This document shows positions 51,289-56,538 of a stretch of DNA of 56,538 bases, in pieces; positions within the stretch are counted from its first letter, which is position 1; each line of letters begins with the position of its first letter. The notes under the pieces were generated by a model. The model saw only the letters and a program-made list of their open reading frames with translations, had not been told where the DNA came from and searched no databases. The DNA is from Kribbella antibiotica (GTDB lineage: Bacteria; Actinomycetota; Actinomycetes; Propionibacteriales; Kribbellaceae): NCBI RefSeq assembly GCF_004349055.1, contig NZ_SMKX01000041.1, positions 1-56,538 of the forward strand, given 5' to 3'. Made by a program: the position numbers and the translations under genes.

Positions 51289-51852
51289 TCAGCGCTGCGG
51301 CTTCAGCGGAAGCCAGGGTGAGTCCACCGGCGTGCACCGGCCGAACGTCCCGGTCTTCAACGTCGAGACCTTCGTCAGCCACTGTTCCCCGGATCCTTCA
51401 CCTTCCAGCAGCAGCGTCCTTCCACGGCTGCGGTAGTCATTCGGCCAGAGCACCAGCACTGTCACCTGTCCGTTCGGGCCTTCGTGAAGCACTGTGAGCC
51501 GCGAGTCAGCGTCCCCCGGCGGCTTCCCGGCCGGCGTCCGGCGGCAGGTCTTCCCCTTCGCAAGGAAATCCACCTCGGCGGGCACGCCGGCTGCCCGCAG
51601 CCGCTTCTGCAGTCCTTTGTCGCCCTCCGCCCGGTAGATCGTCACCCGCACCGAACCGTCCGGCTGCGTGACCACGGCGTACGCAGGATCGCCACTCAGC
51701 ATCGGTACGGCGACCGCCGTACCGGCAGCGAGTGTCAGGCAGGCGGCGATCCCGACCAGGACCCGCTTCGGACGCTTCCGGCGGATGTCGACCGGCCGCT
51801 CGGCGACGACTGTGCGGAGCTCGGCCAGGAGTTTGTCTTCGAAGGTGTTCAT
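51289..51852 (-). CDS. Membrane-anchored partner of the ECF sigma factor (anti-sigma-like)
   Basis: A 187-residue protein: about 28 cytoplasmic residues (MNTFEDKLLAELRTVVAERP), one membrane helix (VLVGIAACLTLAAGTAVAVP) and an extracytoplasmic domain of about 135 residues with two cysteines. No zinc anti-sigma HxxxCxxC motif is present. The ATG overlaps the sigma gene's stop (ATGA), the usual arrangement of sigma and its membrane regulator, so an anti-sigma role is inferred from position. Confidence 0.7.
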   Translation of the reverse strand: MNTFEDKLLAELRTVVAERPVDIRRKRPKRVLVGIAACLTLAAGTAVAVPMLSGDPAYAVVTQPDGSVRVTIYRAEGDKGLQKRLRAAGVPAEVDFLAKGKTCRRTPAGKPPGDADSRLTVLHEGPNGQVTVLVLWPNDYRSRGRTLLLEGEGSGEQWLTKVSTLKTGTFGRCTPVDSPWLPLKPQR

Positions 51853-52409
51853 GAGGTCATCTCCGTGGGAGTCGGTACCAAGTGGAGTGACTGCGACCTG
51901 AGCCGGCCGCGCGCCCGGTGCAACCGCACTCGCATCGTCGGGAGCCGGATGCCGAGCACCTGCGCGGCGTCCTGCGGAGAGAGCCCGTCGAGCGCAACCA
52001 GCTCCAGCGCGGCACGCTCACCGGGCGGCAACTCGTCCATCGCCCGCAGCAGCGCCCGCGCCGATGCCTCGGCGTCGATCCGCTCCTCGAGCCGGGTGAC
52101 GTCATCCGCTGTGAGCAGCCGCCGCCCCGAGATCCGCCGGTTCGCCCGCAATTCGCGGGCGTGCCGGCGCTTCTCCGCGGACACCACGTTCCGGGCGATC
52201 CCGTAGAGCCAGCCGATCGGCGTACCGAGGTTCGCCCGGTACCCGCCCGCCGCGTCGATCGCGGCCAGGAACACATCCGCCGTCAGATCAGCCGCAAGGT
52301 AGGGGTCGTCGACCCGCCGCGCCACGAAGCGCTGAATCCGTTCGATGTGTTCGGTGTAGAACGCCTCGAACGCATCTGGGTCCCGCCCGATCTCCGCAAT
52401 CTCGGTCAC
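51849..52409 (-). CDS. ECF-type RNA polymerase sigma factor
   Basis: A 186-residue sigma-70-family protein with region 2 (FEAFYTEHIERIQRFVARRV, DDPYLAADLTADVFLAAIDA, IGWLYGIARNVVSAEKRRHA) and region 4 (ELPPGERAALELVALDGLSP, QDAAQVLGIRLPTMRVRLHR). It probably responds to an envelope signal through the coupled membrane protein. GTG start with GGAAGGA upstream. No second transcription unit clearly under its control is visible nearby. Confidence 0.93.
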   Translation of the reverse strand: MTEIAEIGRDPDAFEAFYTEHIERIQRFVARRVDDPYLAADLTADVFLAAIDAAGGYRANLGTPIGWLYGIARNVVSAEKRRHARELRANRRISGRRLLTADDVTRLEERIDAEASARALLRAMDELPPGERAALELVALDGLSPQDAAQVLGIRLPTMRVRLHRARGRLRSQSLHLVPTPTEMTS

Positions 52410-52477
52410 GTCCGTCCTTCCGTCGCAGTCGGAAGTACTTGGCCCGAGCAGGCCTCGACGTTACGTCCGGATCAGGT

Positions 52478-53092
52478 TCAGAGCGGTCGGTGTTGCTGCA
52501 CCGCTTCGGCCGCCCGCTCATCCCCGTCGGCCCGGAGCCCGGCGATCACCCCATCGACGTCAGCGGCCGACCGGTTCTGAGACAGCTTCACCTTCGCCTC
52601 GACCCGCGTGATCGCGAGCTCGATCCCCACGATCGCCCGGAGTTGCCCGCTCACGAACTTCTCCGGCGCATCGTCCACCGACCACGGCTCGGGCCGCGAC
52701 CCCTCGTGCAGGTCCGACAGACGCCGTACGAGCTCTCCTACCCAGACCGGATCGTCGTGCACGGTCAGCTCGCCGTACACGTGGGCCGTCACGTAGTTCC
52801 AGGTCGGCACGACTCGCCCGTGCTCCTGCTTGGCGGCGTACCAGCTCGGCGAAACGTACGAGTCCACGCCGTGCATGATCACCAGCGCCTCGCCAAGCGC
52901 CGGCCGCTGCCACTGCTCGTTGTTCCGCGCCAAATGGCCCTGCAGCACCTTCCGCTCCGCGTCGTAGACAAACGGCAGCATCGTCGCCAACAGACCGCCC
53001 TCGGTCACCGTCACCAAGTCCGCCGCCCCATGCCGACGCAGCAACTCCTCAACGACAGCATCATCAGCAGCGAAATGCGCAGGCACATACAT
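52478..53092 (-). CDS. PaiB-type FMN-binding protein
   Basis: A 204-residue PaiB-family protein: MYVPAHFAADDAVVEELLRR, LLATMLPFVYDAERKVLQGH, RNNEQWQ, YVSPSWYAAKQEHGRVVPTW and NYVTAHVYGEL are family hallmarks of the split-barrel FMN-binding fold. Described as a negative transcriptional regulator in Bacillus; the actual role in actinobacteria is unclear. ATG 53092 fits the family start and has GGGAG upstream. Confidence 0.92.
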   Translation of the reverse strand: MYVPAHFAADDAVVEELLRRHGAADLVTVTEGGLLATMLPFVYDAERKVLQGHLARNNEQWQRPALGEALVIMHGVDSYVSPSWYAAKQEHGRVVPTWNYVTAHVYGELTVHDDPVWVGELVRRLSDLHEGSRPEPWSVDDAPEKFVSGQLRAIVGIELAITRVEAKVKLSQNRSAADVDGVIAGLRADGDERAAEAVQQHRPL

Positions 53093-53197
53093 CCGAAACT
53101 CCCACCGTCGACTGATGATCACCCTGCCGCGCCACCTCCCGCCTGCCCAGGGCCAATTCGCGCCGTCTTCCACCCTCGACCGGCTTACGCTGCCGCC

Positions 53198-53803
53198 ATG
53201 GGTTTCTGGGGAATGTTCATGGTCGCCGAGTCCGCCGTGCATCCGCGCGATGTCATTCCGGAGTTGCCCGCCGAGGTGGAGGTTGAACAGACCCGCCTCA
53301 CTTCGGCGGCCGGCGACTGGTCCCGCTGGCGGATCTGGACCAACGTGGGACGCCTCTCGGCCGAGCTCGGTCATCAGGTCGAGGTGATACCTCGCAGCTC
53401 GGTCATCCTCGCCGAGTTCTACGACAGCGACGGCGCGCGGGTCGATTTCGTGGATTGGCCGTCGACGCACTGGACGACGTACCTGAACCTGGATCGGACC
53501 CTCGGCTACATCATCACGCCGTACGCGCCGTTCGATGCGGAGGGCAACGAGCTGGACGAGGCGGCCGTCGAGGCTCAGGATGCGGTCTACCAGCGCGAGC
53601 GTGATGCCGAGTACGCCCGGTTGCATGTCCCCGCTGCGACCACGGCACCGGCGGCGCTCGCCTGGGCAGAGCACGCCGGCCTGACGCCACAGTCGACGGT
53701 CGCTGAGCTCATCGCGCTCCTCGACTCCAACGAGCTCTTCGCCGAGGACGCGTTCTACGACCTGCTCAAGGCGCTGGGGCTGGAGCCGGCGGCAGCCACA
53801 TGA
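53198..53803 (+). CDS. Unrecognised cytoplasmic protein, 201 aa
   Basis: A 201-residue acidic protein (MGFWGMFMVAESAVHPRDVI ...) with Trp-rich segments (DWSRWRIWTNVG, DWPSTHWTTYLNLD) and a helical, acidic second half. No signal peptide, no membrane helix and no family I recognise. TACGCT (53186-53191) lies six bases before the ATG, which would place the transcript start at the ATG (leaderless). Its end overlaps the convergent gene by 38 bases. Confidence 0.7.
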   Translation: MGFWGMFMVAESAVHPRDVIPELPAEVEVEQTRLTSAAGDWSRWRIWTNVGRLSAELGHQVEVIPRSSVILAEFYDSDGARVDFVDWPSTHWTTYLNLDRTLGYIITPYAPFDAEGNELDEAAVEAQDAVYQRERDAEYARLHVPAATTAPAALAWAEHAGLTPQSTVAELIALLDSNELFAEDAFYDLLKALGLEPAAAT

Positions 53804-54197
53804 TGGTGGTGATCTCTTCCGTCGCGGGTGCGTGCGGGACGACCACGACCTGGTATTCGTCTTCGTAGAGGACGCGACCGGGGTCGGGGGAGGCGTAGCG
53901 CTCGCACGGGTAGTTGTGGGCGGCGAGGATCTCCAGGTAACCGGGAATCGGCGCGACCAGGTGGTCGGCGGTTTCGCGGAACCACGCCGCGGCCAGCGGG
54001 TTGTCGGCGTATACGGCTGGGTCGGTATCGGAGGGGTTCGGGTACGTCGCGTCGTACCAGGCGTTCGTCGTACGGCGGAAGTTCTCCTCTTCGGCGGTGA
54101 GCAGGCTGCGGTGGCCGAGCGAGTTGACCAGGCCGAAGATGCCGAGGTGTCGACCGCGTCGGTCCGGGACGGGGCTTTGGTAGCGCACGAAGGTCAT
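53766..54197 (-). CDS. Unrecognised protein, 143 aa
   Basis: A 143-residue protein (MTFVRYQSPVPDRRGRHLGI ... NYPCERYASPDPGRVLYEDE, YQVVVVPHA) ending in a Pro/Ala repeat (WLPPAPAPAP). It looks like a small globular domain with Tyr- and Trp-rich turns (NAWYDATYPNP); no family recognised. It overlaps the 3' end of the convergent 53198 gene and diverges from the PLP enzyme across 25 bases. Confidence 0.65.
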   Translation of the reverse strand: MTFVRYQSPVPDRRGRHLGIFGLVNSLGHRSLLTAEEENFRRTTNAWYDATYPNPSDTDPAVYADNPLAAAWFRETADHLVAPIPGYLEILAAHNYPCERYASPDPGRVLYEDEYQVVVVPHAPATEEITTIMWLPPAPAPAP

Positions 54198-54222
54198 CCG
54201 TCGATTGTGCGACGCTGGGGGA

Positions 54223-55161
54223 GTGGACACGCGCTTGGACACCGCCCGGATCCGTGCCGCCCGCGAGGTCATCGACCCGGTGTTTCTCGACACTCCGTTG
54301 TACGAGTGCGAAGCGCTCGAGCTTGGATGCCGGGTCAGCATCAAGCTCGAGACGGCGAACCCAGTGCGCAGCTTCAAGGGCCGCGGCACCGAACTGGTCG
54401 CGAGTCAGCTGGTCGGGCCCGCGGTCTGCGCGAGCGCGGGCAACCTCGGTCAGGCGCTCGCATGGTCCGGTCGCAAGCGCGGGCTCGACATCACCGTCAT
54501 CGCCTCCCGGTTCGCGACCCCGGCCAAGCTCGACCGCATCCGCGCGTTGGGTGCCACCCTGGAGTTGGTGGACGGCGACCACGAACTCGCTCGCGACCGC
54601 GCCGCGGAGATCGCCCGCACCACGGGCATCCGGCTCGTCGAAGACAGCCTCGATCTCGAGACTTGCGAAGGTGCAGCGACGATCGGTCTGGAGCTGCTGT
54701 CGTCCGATGTCGACACCGTCCTGATCGCGCTGGGCGGCGGCGCGATGGCCACGGGAATCGGTCACGTACTGAAGGAGCTCGCACCCACCGTCGAGGTCGT
54801 CTGCGTCCAGCCGGCGGGTGCGCCCGCCATGACCCGGTCCTGGCACGAACGCCGCGTCATCACCACCTCCAGCGCCGAGACGATCGCCGATGGCGTGGCT
54901 GGGCGGCGCCCGATCCCCGAGGTGCTGGCCGACCTCCTACAGGTCGCGGATGACGCCGTACTGGTGCAGGAGGCGTCCATCGTTGAGGGCATGCGTCTGC
55001 TGCAGGTTGAGGCTGGTCTGGTTGCCGAGCCTTCGGCGGCGCTTGGGTTGGCTGCTCTGCTCGAGAACCCCGATCGCTTCGCCAGCCGCCACGTGGTGAC
55101 CATCCTCTGCGGCAGCAACGTGAACCCGCCGGACTACCTGAGGTGGATCCGGCAGCCCTGA
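54223..55161 (+). CDS. Threonine dehydratase-like PLP enzyme (fold type II)
   Basis: A 312-residue fold-type II PLP protein. The lysine for the Schiff base is Lys52 in RSFKGRG; ASAGNLGQALAWSGRKRG is the substrate loop and ALGGGAMATGIG the phosphate-binding glycine loop. No ACT regulatory domain, so it resembles catabolic threonine/serine dehydratases or related lyases. Start GTG 54223 fits the family; an in-frame TTG at 54205 is less likely. Confidence 0.88.
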   Translation: MDTRLDTARIRAAREVIDPVFLDTPLYECEALELGCRVSIKLETANPVRSFKGRGTELVASQLVGPAVCASAGNLGQALAWSGRKRGLDITVIASRFATPAKLDRIRALGATLELVDGDHELARDRAAEIARTTGIRLVEDSLDLETCEGAATIGLELLSSDVDTVLIALGGGAMATGIGHVLKELAPTVEVVCVQPAGAPAMTRSWHERRVITTSSAETIADGVAGRRPIPEVLADLLQVADDAVLVQEASIVEGMRLLQVEAGLVAEPSAALGLAALLENPDRFASRHVVTILCGSNVNPPDYLRWIRQP

Positions 55162-55206
55162 GAAATCGCGTGGCCAGGCCGAGCCGCAGACCCTAGCGTG
55201 GCCTGC

Positions 55207-56169
55207 ATGTACGACGTTGTGGTTCCGATGACCATCCGCGGCCTGACCGTCGACGACCTCCCGACGCTCGGCGAATCCCCGAGCAAGCTGGTCTCGATGG
55301 AGATCGAACTGCAGCGAGCCGAACGCGGCGAAGTCGACTACCTCGCCGTCTGCACCCCCAACGGCCAACCAGTCGGCTATGGCGCCGTCGACTTCCTGAA
55401 ACCACCCGGCGGAGCGACGCTCTACCAACTCACGGTCCTGGAGCAGTTCCAGTCCTGCGGGATCGGCACCATCCTCATCCAGGCTTTGGAACAGAGCATC
55501 CGAGCCCGCGGTATCGCCTTCGCCGAGCTCGGCATCGACGACGCGAGCCCCCGCCCACGCGCCCTGTACGAACGCCTCGGGTACGTCGTCAGCGGTACCG
55601 AACTGGGCTCATGGCAGATCGACACCCCCGCCGGTCCCGCCCGCTACGAAACGACCATCACCCTGTTCCGCAAGCCGCTAGGACCTCCCGCCCCGGAGTG
55701 GGCGACCACCGCCCTTCCACGCGAGATAGTCCGCTTGCTCGAATCACCGCGAACGCTGGCGGAACTGTCCGACGTACTGGGAGTGACCGACGCCCGCATC
55801 CTCTGGTACCTCACGAAACTGGCCGCGGCAGACCGGGTCCGGGAAACCGACGGCCGCTGGATCCGAACCCAGCAAGGCGCCACAGACCTCGCCACTCCAC
55901 CGCCGACCACCGATCTCCTCGGCAGCACCACCTACGACTACCAGCAAGCCTTCGCCGACACAGCCGCCGGCATGTTCGGTACGACGTATGTCCAGGCCTC
56001 CGGTGAACACGGCGGGCGCGTCCCCTATGCCCAAGCGGTCGAGTTCAACCAACGCCTTCAAGCGCTCACCGCCGAATACTTCGCCCCGGACCGCATAGAC
56101 CGCACCGCCTCCCCCAAGTACGGCTTCCACTGGGTGCTCACCCCCACCGACCTCCACCCGCTCGCGTGA
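55207..56169 (+). CDS. GNAT acetyltransferase fused to ArsR-like winged helix
   Basis: A 320-residue two-part protein. Residues about 1-155 are a GNAT acyltransferase (YQLTVLEQFQSCGIGTILIQ is motif A; ASPRPRALYERLGYVV is motif B). Residues about 165-320 contain an ArsR-type winged helix (LPREIVRLLESPRTLAELSD, VLGVTDARILWYLTKLAAAD) and an end like stand-alone actinobacterial ArsR-type regulators (TTYDYQQAFADTAAG...). TAGCGT (55194-55199) before ATG 55207 suggests a leaderless mRNA. The stop overlaps the next start (GTGA). Confidence 0.82.
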   Translation: MYDVVVPMTIRGLTVDDLPTLGESPSKLVSMEIELQRAERGEVDYLAVCTPNGQPVGYGAVDFLKPPGGATLYQLTVLEQFQSCGIGTILIQALEQSIRARGIAFAELGIDDASPRPRALYERLGYVVSGTELGSWQIDTPAGPARYETTITLFRKPLGPPAPEWATTALPREIVRLLESPRTLAELSDVLGVTDARILWYLTKLAAADRVRETDGRWIRTQQGATDLATPPPTTDLLGSTTYDYQQAFADTAAGMFGTTYVQASGEHGGRVPYAQAVEFNQRLQALTAEYFAPDRIDRTASPKYGFHWVLTPTDLHPLA

Positions 56170-56538
56170 GCACCGTCTACTTGATCGTCGGTCTCCCCGG
56201 CGCAGGCAAGACCACCCACGCCAAACACCTGGAAACCACGGCTTCGGCCCTCCGGCTGACTCCCGACGAGTGGCAGATCGCCCTCTTCGACGGCGAGAAC
56301 CCAGACGACAAACGCGACCTGGTCGAAGGCAAGCTCATCGAGATCGGCATGCGCGCCGCCCACCTGGGCACCAACGTCATCCTCGACTTCGGCTTCTGGG
56401 GCCACGACGAACGCTCAGCCCTCCGCTGGATCGCCAGCGCCGTCGGCGCCCGCGCCCAAGTCGCCTACCTCCCCATCACCCCCGAAGACCAACTCCACCG
56501 AATCAACCACCGCTACACCACCACCCCCCCACCAGACC
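56166..56538 (+). CDS. AAA-type P-loop kinase-like protein (partial)
   Basis: The frame opens GTGAGCACC, coupled to the previous stop (GTGA), and is cut by the window end after 124 codons. It reads VSTVYLIVGLPGAGKTTHAK with a perfect Walker A (GLPGAGKT), then LRLTPDEWQIALF, VILDFGFWGHDERSALRWIA and QVAYLPITPEDQLHRINHRY, the pattern of AAA_33 (zeta-toxin-like or small-molecule kinase) proteins. Substrate unknown. Confidence 0.85.
   Translation, partial: MSTVYLIVGLPGAGKTTHAKHLETTASALRLTPDEWQIALFDGENPDDKRDLVEGKLIEIGMRAAHLGTNVILDFGFWGHDERSALRWIASAVGARAQVAYLPITPEDQLHRINHRYTTTPPPD

Noticed and set aside
1..56538. CRISPR array, rRNA, prophage or complete insertion sequence
   Set aside because: No regularly spaced repeats, rRNA-like stretches, phage structural genes or complete transposase seen; only the transposase tail at the left edge.

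Overview
The window is high-GC, densely packed actinobacterial chromosome. The order fhaA-fhaB-pstP-rodA/ftsW-pbpA-pknB, then trpG/pabA, a DUF881 protein and crgA, is the origin-proximal cell-wall and signalling block of Actinobacteria (compare Rv0009-Rv0020c of Mycobacterium tuberculosis). An EXLDI-family protein, three DUF4328 proteins, arabinan-degrading enzymes and many leaderless or ATGA-coupled genes suggest a soil actinomycete, probably Kribbella-like (Propionibacteriales). That genus call is inference from gene content; no database was searched.

Layout. 1-7275: tail of an IS30-type transposase, a PrsW-type membrane protease, a 1198-residue secreted subtilisin facing its LuxR-type neighbour, a predicted 43-residue membrane peptide, a nitrilase-fold amidohydrolase and tRNA-Leu(CAG). 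7446-16797: the conserved FHA/PP2C/SEDS/PBP/PknB operon, ended by a strong hairpin, then trpG/pabA, DUF881 and crgA. 16865-17165: a terminator, a cluster of DnaA boxes and a palindromic promoter-operator. 17165-19525: an EXLDI protein with a ribbon-helix-helix-like N-terminus plus a two-gene DrrAB-type ABC exporter.

19522-34803 is accessory: an FMN-binding protein and MocR regulator pair; a secreted repeat protein; a 99-bp imperfect palindrome; an arabinan operon (GH51, two GH43) opposite a LacI-type repressor; a secreted M14 carboxypeptidase; a flavin monooxygenase and TetR pair with two matching operators; a TIM-barrel protein; and a DUF4328 protein with a long Tyr-rich tail. 35009-39095 holds a second DUF4328 protein, ogt, a small Cys/His protein, and then a DUF5324-like, PpiA and rhomboid group. 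That group normally lies beside crgA, so about 20 kb appears to separate it from crgA here.

39092-46835: a PPOX/F420-type protein, TetR and aldo/keto reductase unit; a possible riboswitch remnant; and a GlpD, alkyl-DHAP-synthase-like oxidase, SDR, QueA-like and TetR neighbourhood that could form an ether-lipid module. 47029-56538: the third DUF4328 protein; a PP2C-like gene broken by a 16-bp tandem duplication; a nucleotide-sugar epimerase; a pentapeptide-repeat protein; a second DnaA-box cluster; a VanZ-like protein; an ECF sigma factor with its membrane partner; a PaiB-type protein; two unrecognised genes; a PLP lyase; a GNAT/ArsR-type fusion; and a P-loop kinase cut by the window end.

The most notable unexplained signals are the two DnaA-box clusters 33 kb apart, the self-contained EXLDI/ABC cassette with its operator over a leaderless promoter, the 99-bp palindrome, and the 16-bp duplication.
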